Part shown: positions 23,754 through 36,633 of the stretch, one piece after another
Position numbering within the stretch: the stretch's first letter is position 1
Layout of the letters: every line of letters starts with the position of its first letter
Program-made: the position numbers and the translations under genes
From: Aurifilum marmelostoma
Taxonomy: Eukaryota > Ascomycota > Sordariomycetes > Diaporthales > Cryphonectriaceae
Direction of reading: 5' to 3'
NCBI GenBank assembly: GCA_027559495.1
Contig: JAMXSV010000029.1
Location: forward strand, 558,001-622,000
Length of the DNA stretch: 64,000 nucleotides
The notes under the pieces: model-generated
The model's database searches: none
Told to the model about the DNA's origin: nothing
Seen by the model: only the letters and a program-made list of their open reading frames with translations

Positions 23754-26066
23754 GGCCACGCTGATCATGGAACGGCAGCCTCCAGTTCGAGTGAAACCGC
23801 ACTGAAGCTCCGAGGTGCGCTTTCGAGGTTGTCTGTCGAGGTCAAATTCATTCGTTCTTTTTCTTTTTTGGGAAAGGGGAGGTGGGTGGGAGGGAACGTA
23901 GGTTGCGAACAGTGCGAGCTCCTGGGCCACTAGTGACAGCAGTTCTATTACATGGCCATGAGGAGGATATGGATGAGTGGAAGCGACCGTGGAGTCTTGT
24001 GAAAGACGCCAGAGCCTTACCAGAGGATGATCATAGACAGACAGAAGAGAATTGATATGCGATTATTTGAATGAAAAAGGAACACCATGAGGTGATATGC
24101 GGGCGATGCGGTTGGAACGGTCGTCGGTGCATTCATTTTCGTCGCTTGATTGGCTGAATCAAACGACTGCTGTCTATTTCGAGCCAGAATTCATGCGCTG
24201 TTTTGGCGGTGAGTGTTGGAACGACGGGGACGAAATGGAGGCATTCTTTGGCGTTGGCTGTGGTCACCTGAGGAGAGCTCTGCCGGCAGCATGGCTGGAG
24301 GTCCACCACCACGACGGGGCGACACCGAATATCCAGCATATGAGATACTTCTCAAGGCCAGTAGTGCTGGAGGGACAGCCCGGCCGACGTGGCTCCACGG
24401 GAGATATCACCTGCACGCACAAGGTCACCTGCGAAGAGCTCCAACACGCGCAGAACAAGCCGATCAGCTCCAAAGATCCATATACGTGGGTCGAGCACGG
24501 CTGCGAGACGGGGCCCGTCTATCGATCTGTGATCATCATCGTCGATGAACAGCCAGCCTTGCGACGGGGCACAGACGAAACAGAGCAACGGGATATCCTC
24601 TTCGCGCAGTGTAGCGTTTTGCTCGTGCGCACTGGAGATGATTTGGTCGAAGCGAGGCTGCGCCGGCTGATGCGGATAGCAGGCAGCAGGTCGCCCGGGT
24701 ACGAGTGCGCACGGCGGTGCGCTTCATCATGAGTCTTGAGAGGCGCGAGCGGAGATCCTGCTTGAGGCGGAGAACCGGGCTGCAGAAGCTCTTGCTAATG
24801 CCGAGAACAACGGCAGCATTGATCGAGATCTCGACACGTGGCCCGCCGTCCGTTTGGCGCGAGCGCATCGAGGCATACTTGTGTTGGCCCGGGTTGATGT
24901 GTGCATAGTAGGTTAAGCCAATTAAATGAGTTGATGGAGAGAATCCTCTGGCGGCGACAATTTAGACGACTCACCTTCACGACAGCAGTAGCTATGTATC
25001 ACATGGTTTTGTTGTGACTGGGTAGCCTAGGCACCCCAGAATTTCGAAAACTGCAACTCCATCCCATCTGAGGATCTTGCTGCTTTTCCTTTGACGGAAT
25101 CCAGACAAGTAAGGCGGCATGCCATTGAGGGGAGCCAAGAGGCACGTTCGTCACGATCCCAAAGCTTAGCTACTTAGTACTTACTGCTTGACTGACGAGG
25201 GGATCTCCAGGGGCTGTGTTTCTTGAGAGCCTAGTATGATACCTTCCGAGGGGATGGCATGTACATAGTAAGTAAGATCTAGATTGTTGAAGGGTGACAT
25301 TGAAGATGGATAGTGGACCTTTGTACAGGAGCAGTCTATTTTCGTGGCTATCCGCAGAGAGGCCTGAAGGGACTGACGGCAGAACAAGAACCAATCAAGA
25401 CCAGGCACGAAACTGAAAAGGGAAAGCAGGGCAAGGGTTGGAGCCGGACAGGACCGCGTCAGGCATCAAAAACCGCGCATGAGGCAACAAAAGACACCGT
25501 CTCAGGCATCCATTTCCTCGGGTCGACCCACCCGCAGAGCGATGATGCGCAGGGCTGAAGATGGCAGCAGCGAGCTTACTCTGTCATAGCGCAGATCTGC
25601 AGCATGGATTGGGCTCCCGCGCCGAGGTGCGGTTGGTGAGATGCCTAGTCTCAGTCCCCTCTGCCAGGCGCTGCGCCCACACATCATCAGAGATGAGCGA
25701 GGGTCGCACCGAGAACGAGCAAGGAATAGGCAGAGAAGGAGCAGAGAACATTCAAGATCCCCAGCTTGCTGCGACTGGGGCTGTGCGGGAATGGGGTTGC
25801 CATTCAGTGGAGGAGAAGGAGGAGGAGGAGGAGGCCCCATAATGTCGACCACGTTTAGACCCTGCTGCTGCTGCTGGTGTTTGAGGATGGAAGGGCTATG
25901 GGTATAAAGACATGAATATGCTCTTGCACTCCATGTCTGCATCTCAGAGTCTCTCTGCATCCATCTTATCAAGGTCTTTGTGATCGTCGTCTGGTTCAGC
26001 AAACTGTTGCTCGTTTGCCCATCTTCCATTTCCGCATACACACACACACCAACAACCCCCCTCAAC
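23754..26066. other. Intergenic region downstream of Argonaute
   Basis: The first few hundred bases should be the Argonaute 3' untranslated region. An ATG-started 211-codon frame at 24097-24732 overlaps equally long frames on the other strand and matches nothing I know, so I do not call a gene. A GGA/GAG-rich run lies near 25815-25838 and a CTG run at 25863-25877. The last 150 bases are the leader of the next gene, with a CA repeat at 26038-26048. Confidence 0.5.
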
Positions 26067-26963
26067 ATGACGAGCTCAACAGTGGGTTATGCAGCCGCCG
26101 TGCTGGCCATCTACCTCGTCCTCCTATGTCCAGCAGTCTACTGCTTCGCCAAGCACGGTGTCCGGAACCAGATCTGGGTGGGCTGGCTCTACTTTATGCT
26201 CTTCTGCACGGCGCGCATCGTCGGCAGCGCGATGCAGATCTCAAACCCCGAGAGTGTCGCCGCGGCCATCATCAGCAGTGTTGGTCTGTCGCCGTTGACC
26301 ATCTCCATGTTTGGGTTGTTGCACGAGGCGTGAGTCACTTCTCTTCCCTCCGTCTCTCTCTCCCCCCCAGAAATATCACCACCAGACTTGCTGACGTGCT
26401 TTACCAGCCGCTTCTACCTCCTCTCCCTCCACGACGCCCCCGAGGCCCAGAAGGTCGAAAACATCATCATCCTCTTCTTCCACATCACCGTAGGCGCCGC
26501 CATCGCCCTCGTCGCAGTCGGCGCCTCGGGCCTCAGCTCTGCCGCCGACCGCGCCGACCCGACCAAGCTTGCCAGGGACTGGCGCCTCGCAGGCATCGGC
26601 GGTGTCCTCCTCCTCCTGACCGTGGCCGCGGTCGCTGCGCTAGCCATATTCACCGTCATCACCACCACCCGCTCCGGCAACACGACAACAGCAGCCGCCC
26701 GTGGTGGACAGCACCGCCTGGCACGCTGGCTGGCACTGGCCGTGGCGGTTGCAGCGCCTGTGCTGTCGGTGCGGGTGATTGGGAGCGTGGTATATTATTT
26801 CGGCAAGAATGCTGATATGAACCCGGTTATGGGGCTGCTTGGGGTGCGCGTTGGGCTGTATCTGGTGCCTGAGGTCATTACGGCGGTCGTATTGCTGGCG
26901 GGCGGGGTGGTGAGCAGGAATGTGAGGAGGGTTGAGGTTGCGGAGCGGGTGGGGGGGATATAA
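26067..26963 (+). CDS. Seven-helix fungal membrane protein, DUF7702-like
   Basis: Two exons, 26067-26329 and 26408-26963, give 272 residues; the intron of 78 bases is joined as GC/C within the HEA-RFY junction. The protein has about seven hydrophobic segments: residues ~7-27 (VGYAAAVLAIYLVLLCPAVY), ~36-53, ~66-85, then four after the intron (IILFFHITVGAAIALVAVG and others). Its layout, including the WVGWLYFMLFCTARIVGSAM motif in the second helix, fits a fungal family of unknown function annotated as DUF7702. No substrate or ligand can be inferred. It likely sits in a cellular membrane. A T-rich run follows the gene at 27017-27029. Confidence 0.8.
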
Positions 26964-28271
26964 GATGGGCGTGTAACCGGGGATGGATATGGAGAAGAAG
27001 AGCAGGTCTTGAAGATTTTTTTTTTTTTCTTGGTTTGTTCTTCCTGGGTGAATCTAGATGTGGATGTGGGACATGATCATCGAAACCCCTTGGAAAATTA
27101 ATTAGAGTATGGAGTCAGGATTTGAATACAAGAAACAGTCGTGTGTTTACACATAATCATCATTCGTCTATCTCACTTCTATTGTTCTCACCGAAGCAAC
27201 TCGCCCAGCCCACGGACCTGGAAAACCCAGATGAGGCCAAGAGACGAGACTGGTGCGGACGAAACGCCAAGCGAGGCCGTCCAGAGAACAAGGTTTGCAA
27301 CTTCATCTGGACCTCGGGACAAGCCTTACATGGGCAGTCAATACTCTCTACCTTTTGACGCTTGGGATTCAGTCAAGGCGTGTTTATAGTTGATCTGTAT
27401 CATGGTAGAAATATACTAAGTATGTTGAACAGGACGATCTGAGGGTGAATACTGCCCCGCTTTTCCGGACCAGAAAGAGCCTAGCCTGTCGTTATCGTTC
27501 ACCAAGGCTGCGACTATTGCTCGTTTTCGTTTCTCGTCCGTATAAGCGCTTGATCAGTGTTGCTGATGTCCTGAGACTGACTTCTCAGTCAGCGTCATCC
27601 ATCTCGTCCAACAGAACAAGGCTCTACACACCACACACACGCGGCACTGGGTCCGGTCAATAGTTCCTTGTGTAATTACAGTATTAGTATGACGGTCATC
27701 ATGGCAGTGTTACATTGTGCCAAGCACGGGACAGAACCCCGCATTGTCTCTCCCCCCCCCCCCCACGAACTATACAGCACCCACGGCCCCCTCCCCCACA
27801 AGAGCCGCAATGGCTTCCCGAGAAGCTTGCCCAGAGATTCTCAACAAATCTGAGGGGGAAAAAGAACTAAGGGACGTGGGCCTCCTGGGGCTAGACAACT
27901 GATCTACCCCGCGCGTGGGGAGGGAGAATGCCTGGATACTACTTGGCTGGGCTCATTGGTGGCGGGGGAGGCGTCTGGCCAAGAGATTTGGGATGGAACT
28001 GAACCGAGGTCAGGGTGTGGATGAGTTCCCATGACCAAGGAATAGTTCTTGTTGCCATCGTCTGTCTGTATTGAGTTTTGATCCATCGAGGGACTTTCTG
28101 AGTGGTTGGATTTATATTGACCATATTACTTCCCATTAGCTTTGGTAGATATAAAGACTGGCTCTTGACACTCGACATAGATCAGCTCAAGCACAGCAGG
28201 GGACTTGCTGGCGATCTGATCATCTCCTCTTGACTATTATTCCCGCCACAAAACTCCTCCTGTACCTGTTC
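26964..28271. other. Intergenic region between the DUF7702-like gene and the MFS gene
   Basis: I see no gene. The stretch contains a 13-base cytosine run at 27752-27764, and the final part should be the MFS promoter and leader. Small open frames here are short and without recognisable features. Confidence 0.55.
27752..27764. repeat. Homopolymer of 13 cytosines
   Basis: Thirteen consecutive C bases lie in non-coding DNA. Its length may be uncertain, because shorter G/C runs in genes of this window appear overcalled by one base. Confidence 0.8.
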
Positions 28272-30000
28272 ATGGGTGGCAGGCCGGACAAGATGGACGA
28301 CAAGAACGAGAAGCACGCCACAGACCAGATCGAAGATGCAGCACACCGCATCGACTCGCGGGCCTGGAAGCCAGAGGACGATCACCTGGTGTCCACCACG
28401 CCCGAAGAAGGGAAGCGCATCATCAGGTCCATCGACAGACGCCTGGTCACCACTCTGGGCTTCATGTACTGCGTGTCGCTGATGGACAGGACAAACCTGG
28501 GTGCTGCGAGCATTGCAGGCATGAGTACCGAGCTGATGCTCATTGGGGAACGATATGTAGGTGCTTTTTGGTTTTTTCCCTAGGCATATTCATCTATATG
28601 CAAGCAGAACTCTGACCTCGATACCCCCAATCATCTTACCAGTCCATCATCACCCTCCTCTTCTTCGTCACCTATGTCATCTTTCAGCCACCCTCAACCA
28701 TCATGGTGCGCGCCCTAGGCCCGAGGATTCACCTCTCTGTCATCACGCTGCTGTGGGGGGCCTGCATGATGGGTATGGGTTTCGTCAGGAACTGGAAGAC
28801 CATGGCTGGCCTGAGGGTTGTCCTGGGCGTCCTCGAGGCTGGCTTCTTTCCAAGCTGCGTGTACCTGCTGAGCACATGGTACACGAGGTGTAAGTACTTC
28901 TCTTAATGAAGTTATATTATAACCTCGTATATATATATAAAGAACAAACAACTGACATAGAATGCAAATAGATGAGATGGGCAAGCGCTACTCTGTCTTC
29001 TACCTTCTGGGCTGCGTAGCCTCGGCCTTCTCCGGCATCCTGGCCTTCGGCCTCATGCAGATGAACGGTCTCGCCAACCTCACCGGCTGGCGCTGGATCT
29101 TCATCATCGAGGGCCTCCTGACCTGCCTCCTGGGCATCGCAGGCTACTGGCTCGTCGTCGACTTCCCGGACTCGGCCCGCCCATCCTGGCGGTTCCTGAG
29201 CAGCCGGGACCGCGCCTGGGTCGTGTCGCGCGTCGACGCCGACCGGGGCGACGCCGCGGTCCGGGCCTTCTCGCCGGCGCTCTTCTTCCGCGCCGGCCTC
29301 GACTGGAAGATCTGGTGCTTCGCCCTCATCTTCTTCTGCACCACCACCGTCACCTACGCGCTGGCCTACTTCCTCCCCGTCATCCTGAACCAGAGCCTCG
29401 GCTTCTCGGTCGGCGCGTCGCAGTGCCTCGTCGCCCCACCCTACGTGCTCGCCGGCATCGTCATGTTCGGCACCGCCTGGCTGGGCGACCGGTACCGCCT
29501 GCGCGGCGTCCCCATCCTCATCAACATGACCCTCTGCGTCGTGGGCCTGCCCATCATGGGGTTCCACAAGAACCCGGCCGTGCGGTACTTTGGGGTGTTT
29601 CTGGTCACGGCGGGGGCCAACTCGAATGTGCCGGCTGCCATGAGCTATCAGGCGAACAATATCCGCGGGCAGTGGAAGAGGGCGTTTTGCAGCGCGACGC
29701 TGGTGGGGTTCGGGGGGATTGGTGGCATCTGTGGCAGTCTGGTCTTTAGGTGAGTTTTCTTTCTCTTCTTTCTTTCCTGGGAAATGAGGCTCACGAACCC
29801 TGATGTGAAACAGAGAGCAAGACAAGCCTACCTATAGGCCTGGGCTGTATGCCTGTATCGCGTGCGCCCTGCTCAATATCATCCTGGTGTGCATTCTCAC
29901 GGTGTACTTTAGGATCGAGAACGGGCGGGCGGACCGTGGCGAGAAGGAGCTGGAGACGGACGACGAGGACTACCAGCCTGGATTTAGATATACGTACTAA
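28272..30000 (+). CDS. MFS transporter of the anion:cation symporter (allantoate permease) family
   Basis: This is a plasma-membrane proton-coupled carrier of the Dal5/Tna1-type family, which moves organic anions such as allantoate, nicotinate or related compounds. Exons 28272-28556, 28643-28889, 28972-29749 and 29814-30000 give 498 residues with about twelve membrane segments. Family marks are LMDRTNLGAASIAGM in the first helix region, FQPPSTIMVRALGPR, GLRVVLGVLEAGFFPSCVYL after helix 4, TGWRWIFIIEGLLT at the end of the N-half, and SYQANNIRGQWKRA in the C-half. The last exon ends with an acidic cytoplasmic tail. An ATG at 28293 is an alternative start. The gene converges on a secreted GH106-like enzyme, which could mean shared use in nutrient uptake, but the substrate is unknown. 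Confidence 0.9.
28929..28940. repeat. AT dinucleotide run in an MFS intron
   Basis: A run of alternating A and T lies inside the second-to-third exon intron of the MFS gene. It has no evident role. Confidence 0.6.
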
Positions 30001-30461
30001 CCGGGTGAAGGAGTGAGCCTGGTTCTTGCTTGATTCAATAGATACTGTTAGGTATTGCGCGAGAAGTAAGACTATACAGCAGAGTGTACAAAAGAAGGAA
30101 GGACTGGGTCAATATGTACAAACATTTCTCTCACTCTACAGGCAAAATAAAAAACTTTCCACGGCTTCCCAGAAAACACTTCTTTGCCATCAGATTCGGC
30201 TCTTCGATCAGAAATCTTTTCAAGCACAAGAGATACTGGAGAAGAGAAAGGACCTGCCGGCCCAGTGGGGTGGCGAGGGGAATGCGTTGTATCCGTATGA
30301 TGTGCAGGCTAAGATGGCCGCGAAGCATGACGAGCTGCTAGAGACGGAAAATGAGCTGTCTGCTTCAGGATCATTGTCAATGGTTTTTCTCAAGTTCATT
30401 AGACGTTCGGTCTGGAGGATGCCATCTCCTCGCAGACCATGCAGTAACTACGTACAGTCAA
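30001..30461. other. Convergent 3' region between MFS and GH106-like genes
   Basis: Both neighbouring genes end here, so 3' untranslated sequence of both is expected. A 155-codon open frame crosses it but shows no coding features, and I call no gene. Confidence 0.6.
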
Positions 30462-33400
30462 TCAAACAAGACTGTCCCGCCGGTATGGTATAATCTCAAC
30501 ATCCTGCACAAGTCCGTACTCAGCCACGCTCGGCGGGTCCGCCACCACCTCCGTGGCGTGCTTCCCGCTCGTCATCACCTCGTCCCAGACACCCCGCACC
30601 GCATTGCCCAGCGGCGTACTCACGATGACGTCGACAGTGTTGTCGCCCTGCACCAGATACTCCCCGATGTCTGCCCTCGCCCACGTCGGATCCAGCGGTG
30701 GTAAGGTCTGCCCATTGATGCGCACACGAGCCGTGTGCACGGTAGCGCCCAGGTCGACAAAGGCGCCAGAGACGGTTCCGTTGTTGTTGTCGCTGCCGTT
30801 CGAGGCTGCTGATGGCGGCCAGCTAAATGTGGTCTGGTAGTACCCGCGGCCTGAGACGTTGGCCAGCGAGTCTGACATCTGGGACCAGGGTACGAGGGTG
30901 TCTCCCAGGGTGTAGCTGGTGTTCACCTTGACGGCCCCTCCTTCGATATCGTACATATCGTCTGGAGGTCCCCATGACTCGATGGTGAGTGTCCAGTTTC
31001 CGAGCTGGAAAGGCTGAGACAGCATTGGCTGGAGAGTCCTTGACGAGTTGTCGGAGAGGGTAACCTCCTGGGAGGCAGGGTTGTGAGATGTTAGGACTGC
31101 AATCGACGAGTTGATAGTAGGAGCCACGATGGCTGATGCAAGGAGGCCGCTCGTGATATGTACGCCTCCTTCGGTTCCCTCTTCGAAGCCGATGATCACA
31201 GACTGGTTCCCGGCCAGCTGCAGCGGTATTGTTGTGTGTGTTCCTGTCTGCTGATAGGCGGACAAGGCGGTAATCTCACCGGTCCAGGCGTCATACACAA
31301 AGGGCTTGCCGGTAGCCTCGAAGGTTACATTCCCCGTGCTGACCGCCTCGCCGGGTGCAACTCCCGTGGCGTCATCGTAGACAAAGACATACTGCGTAGA
31401 GGTTGTGTTGTCCTCCCGCCAGTACGTGTACCACGACCCGTTCGAGCTGGTCGCGGCCCTGGGCAATATCGCCAGAGACGTGAGTGAGGCGGCCAGGCCG
31501 TCGTAAGGAACCACGTGCACATTGTCAAACTGCGTCAGGTTGCTTATCATGGCTGTGATGTTGGCCCCACCGTCCTGCTGGTATCCGCTCACATTCGAGG
31601 GGAGGCCACCAGAGAAGACGATGGGAAGGCCTTGCTTGGCGTAGTCGGAAAGGTATTCGACGCCAGACAGAGTGAGCGATGCGTTGGCTCGCACAATCAT
31701 GGCCTTGAACGCCTGACGTTCTGGTGCGAAAATGCCATCCTCGACGTAGGCCTCAGGGAGGTTGAAGTTATCCGGGCTGAGATATTCATATGTGTATCCT
31801 GTTCTCTTGATTAGCCCTGTCTACCCTGTCTATAGGAAAGTTCACGATCTTGACTGTGTGTGAATATCAAGGGAATAGACAGCTTACCTGCATCCTGTAG
31901 GTCTGTAGGAGCGTACTGGGCCTCAACCGTTCCGTACGACGTCAGCTTGGACCAGAACACCAGGTCAATCTTGGGCACGCCAGTCTGGGCCACAAACTGA
32001 GCACGCGCAGTCCAGTTCAGCCACTCGTTGTAAAAGTCCCAAGCCGGCTGGTGGGGGGCCGTGCATCTCCGAGAACAGGTACATAAAAGTCGCAAAGGAA
32101 GGCCACGTGGTGTTGCCGTAGTCTCCCGAAAAGGGGAACCCGTGGATGATGAACTGGTTCACGCCGCCGACGATGGACCGCTTGAGGTCCCACAGAAGGT
32201 CCGGAATCGTCTGCTGGTAGACCGAGTACATGTTGGCCCCGGCCTCGCTCGAGATGACACGCTTGCCGGCGAGGTTGGCGGGCCCGGTGAACTGCCTGTA
32301 TCCGTCTATGTTGTGCGAGAGGCCTAGCGTCTCGCATTCGGGAGCGTCCACGTACGGGATGTTCGCAAGCATGTCCATCGGGAGGTTATAGACCACCTGG
32401 GCCGAGAACTGAATACCCAGGCTGTGACTCCAGTCTGTTAATGTCTTTAGATATATGGTATTCAACTCGGTAAGCTAATTAATACACAGAGAGTTAGCAT
32501 TTGAAACACATGAGAGTACTGTCTTGTACTTAAGCATAAGAGGAAGAAGAAAAAAATAAGAGGTAGATGTGCGTACCGTCTGTTGGTAGTCCTGGATATG
32601 AGCCTGGCCCGCATCTGCCTCGTCTGTCACATATGTGATTGGAAGTGCCGTTAATCCAGTGCCAGCGAGGCCCGCGCTCACGATCAGAGGTATGTATTTG
32701 TTGATGGCATAGCCTCGGCTCTTCTGGAAGGCATCCTGTAGCTTTGGTGTCCAGTAGACGCTCATATTGACTCCGTACTCCTGGCTGTCCTCCCACAGGT
32801 AGTTGCCCGTATCGAGTATGCTGCTGATGGTATCATCAGACAACATTGTCTCGTTCCAGAAATCGATGACGAGCTGGGCCCCGGCTGCCGAGAAGTGATC
32901 CACACCCCATGAGCCGTTTTGCTTGTAGTTCTCGATCGGTGACTGCGGGACGTCTACTTCCACAAGGTCGGAGGCCTTAACCTCCCAGTAGTCGGCATGC
33001 TTGAGATAAAAGGCAAACAGGACAAATTCGGACCCGCTGCTTGAGGCATTGAAGGAGAGGTCCAGCTGCCCGCTGCTGCTGTCGACCTGGGATGTGACAT
33101 CGGCCAGGGAGCTGGCGCTCAGGATCGCCTCGACTCCGTCGGAGCTGACAATGAGACCTGTAGTGGCGGCAACAAGAGTGTCTGCGTTGTATGCTCCGCC
33201 CCAACCTGGGAGCAGGTCGGCGTAGCTTGTTCCCGCTGGCACTGTCACATTGAACGATGCAAGATCCCACAGGGTGCCGTCGTCTTCGTACGGGGCCGGA
33301 ACACCTGTATATTCTTCAGTGGATTTATCTAGGGAAGTGAGCAAGACGCGCCTGCGTGTCGGACAGACTGACCTGCGCCCTGGTTCGGTCCTATGGACAG

Positions 33401-33914
33401 GTCGACTAGTATCTCTTCGTCTTTGGCCGTCTCCAGTACTGTGTCCAGTAAATTCTCTGCAGAATGGAAGCCGGTCAGCAAGACACCCAGGACGACGAAT
33501 GGAGGAGTAAGGCCAGCAGGAGCAACAGCAGTAGTAGCCCTTTCTGTGTGTTGAGGTTCAGGTATACTCACTCCAGGCAGAGCTCCCGAACCCGTACTCT
33601 GTCCAGTCTGATTGCAACGGAGCGTCATTGCCTCCGCCATACACGCCGTTGTCGCCATAGAGGTAATATCCTACCAGTTCCAGTCCCCCGGCACCGGCTC
33701 GGGTTAGAGATCTCACATCCTCGCTTATACGGCTAAGATTGTGGGACGCATCGTTGGCCCAGTATCTAAATCTTGGCCGTACATTCGAAGAAGGGTTTTG
33801 GAAGGTTCCATACTCAATACCCGAGCCGACCTGGTCGTCTGTGCCAGTTGCCTGTGTTGTATGGGCCACGCATGCCGCCAACAGCAGGACGTCAGGCAGA
33901 AGAAAGTTCCGCAT
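30462..33914 (-). CDS. Secreted GH106-like glycoside hydrolase, with a +1 frameshift
   Basis: The predicted product is a large secreted enzyme resembling fungal GH106 alpha-L-rhamnosidase-type proteins, which remove rhamnose from plant polysaccharides or glycosides. A signal peptide opens it (MRNFLLPDVLLLAACVAHTT), then PRFRYWANDASHNLSRISED and GAGGLELVGYYLYG, typical of the family start. Exons: 33914-33572, 33456-33373, 33328-32577, 32474-31888 and 31798-30462. All junctions keep frame except inside exon 4. There the G6 run at 32053-32058 (C6 on the coding strand) must lose one base for the frame to pass from FMYLFSEMHGP to HQPAWDFYNEWLNW. Without that change translation shifts and stops early. 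With it, the length is 1033 residues, with a C-terminal beta-sandwich carrying many N-glycosylation sites. It may be a true pseudogene or a sequence error. Confidence 0.65.
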
Positions 33915-36633
33915 GTTTACTGCTGCTACTTCACGGGGCAGAATGTGGCATGGAAGACAACAGATGCCATCTTCTCGCGTCACTGTCAAGCCTGGACAGC
34001 AGGATATACACGCATCTTTTAATACCTCTTGTACGTGTTCCATACCATCACAGGCACACACATGGTAGTCTCTGACCTCTGGCGGGCCATCAGTCGCCGA
34101 GACAGGCAAGGGATCTACAGACGCGAATCTCCCTGCACTACATCGACAAGCATAATAATCCAGATACAAGCGAGATGACATCTCGTCCTGATGTTCGCCC
34201 GAATCGCCAACCCTGGACAAGGCTACAGAGAGCTAAGGGATTTGGTCCGAGCGGGGCGCCGCGGATACAGATCCCTAAATGGATGGTCATACCTCGTGAA
34301 CCTGTCCGATCTGGATGCCAAGCTGTGTGGCAGCCGGCTGTACGTCGGCTTCTTTTTATTCTCGTGGATAATGAAGTAGGCTTGGCAGGGAAACCGGGTA
34401 TTCAGCGTCTGCTCCCAGTGCTGGACTGCGTGTCACACGTCTCGGCTGCGTGATGGCTTTGTTCAGCAGAGAGCTCAACACCGCCTCTCGCACCCGAAAC
34501 CTGACCCAGGGCCATGTTAGACTGCTGCACGTGGACTCTCTAGCGTTGGCTTGTCACGGCGACGACAAAGACGCCCCCACGGGTACCTAAACGCGGAGGG
34601 TATCCACAGATCCACTCTACATGCGGGGTGCAGATTGCCGGTGTTGGGTTTGCTTCGGCTTCCGGTATACTTTGACAATCCCTTGTAGACTTATCCTGTC
34701 GATGTGACTCTGAGGTGCTCTTGTCATCTCGGTAGTGGGAAGTGCCCCAGAATCATCCATGACGACAAATCCCGTGTGTATGAGACACACTTGCAGTCCA
34801 CAGGTTTGGGGGTTAGCTTTCCAGGGCGGTCAGAGCTGGCGACGTTGAGAAACGATGCTTGCTCCCACCAGATCAAATCATGGTCGGTCTGCCGCAAGGA
34901 GAATGGGACAATCACCCACTTCGGCCTGTATGGACCCACGACCAGGCTGTCACCCTCGGCTGCAGGTGGCTGCATGTTGAGCTCGCTTCAGAGCAGGACG
35001 AGGACGTGCAGGGGAGGGGTGGCTCCCGGTTTCCTTCCTCGGACTGCTGAGCACTTGATCATGGATTCGTCATGCACTGAGGCTGGAGTCCGGATATTCC
35101 CACCTTCTGTGCATACACCCTAGCCGATCGCCAGGGACGAACCGAACTATAGGTCAGGGAATTCCGACGACCTAGTATTGGTCAGTCTGCTAGTTGCCAT
35201 TCCTGCAAGCCAGCAAGCATAGCCCAGTAGGCGGTCTGACATAGAGCTTAACGTGGTCAGTCCAGCATTCTAGCGTCGCTGGTATGGTATTTCATGTGTC
35301 GTTTCTCATGGGGGATCCCTTCCTCTGGACGCAAGTCAGCTCTCTTATCGAACTATGCTTCTTCATGAGAGCACATCAACCAGATCCACAAGGCCGGTGT
35401 GGCAGCGGTTCGGATCCAGATGTCGCGACCACAGGTGCGGGCATGACTCCCAGCGCCAAGAACCCCTCGGTCAGAGTGCTCGGACGTAGTGGGTGAATTT
35501 CGAGGTGATATGCCCAGCTGCTGCTGCGATCTGGAGCGCCCATTCAACAGTTTGTCCTTCTTGCACAGTCGGGAATCCTATCCGGGAGCGGACTGAACAG
35601 CAGCTCTTTGTTGCTGAGAGGGTGACTGCCCCAGACCAAGCTCCAGGGCTTGCGTCGCAGGGGAGGCAATGAGTATTGCAGGTGGTCAAACTGTTCTGCC
35701 GCGTCGTCCCAACACGATGCAAAGTGCCGATGCTGCTATGTTTGCTAAGTTGTCCAAATACGTGATGTAATATCTCGACACAATATGTGAGACAGCACCA
35801 GGACACCAACGAACGTCAGGTATAACGAGGTGCGGGTGGATGAGTTGACGCGGAGTTGCAGTACGACGGCACTTGAAAGCTGAAGATCAAGGTCAGCACA
35901 TTCTCAAAGCGAGCGAGACAAAAGCAACATACAGAAAAATTGATCTATTCTCCAACAAGATGTCTAAAAGGTTTCATAGAAGGAGGGTTGCCTGTGGAGA
36001 GCAGACTTCTCTGGCTGGCGATACTCGCAGTGATGCCCAAATCGGCCTCCTGAGAACAGTCTCGTGTATCATGGTGTACATGTGCGGTATAACTGCGTCG
36101 TAGAGTCAGACAACTCTGGAAAGGAGAACAAGAAAGGATGTTTGAGTAGCACCGGTGTATGTTGACAAGAACAGAGGAGCAAGCGCCCGGTGAGAGGGAC
36201 ACTCAGGTGACAAATGGTGGTGGCCTGAGGTGGATGGTGGAGGATTGGTAAGCCACAGTGGCTTATTTACTTGCTGTTGCTGCTGTGGCTGCAAATCCGT
36301 GACTGCCATACAAAGTCGGTGCCACGACGGATCCGTTAGAGACCATCTGAGGGACCCTAATGGCCCCGCATTTGGGGTCTCTCCCACTGAGCTTTAGGGA
36401 TGACGTTGCGCTGGCCAGGGGTCCTCTACCCCTCTAAACCCTAAAATTAGCAAGTCGACACCTCCCTCCAAGCAACTAAATACAGCACTGAGCTACTGTA
36501 ACTGACATCTTACCTAGAGTAGAGGGAGCTGTCATTCTCGCCGTCGATCGCCTGGGACGATAACCCCAGACTTGTCTTTCCCTACAACACATCTCTCAGG
36601 CTGGCGACCACCCCTCCGTCCAGCTCAACAACA
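33915..36633. other. 2.7-kb divergent region between the GH106-like gene and sro7
   Basis: I find no gene. The left part is the promoter of the GH106-like gene and the right part the promoter and leader of sro7. Scattered open frames of 60-140 codons overlap one another on both strands and carry no recognisable motif. Confidence 0.55.

Noticed and set aside
24097..24732. A 211-codon ATG frame downstream of Argonaute
   Set aside because: Both strands are open, no family is recognised and no coding bias is clear; transcript data could rescue it.
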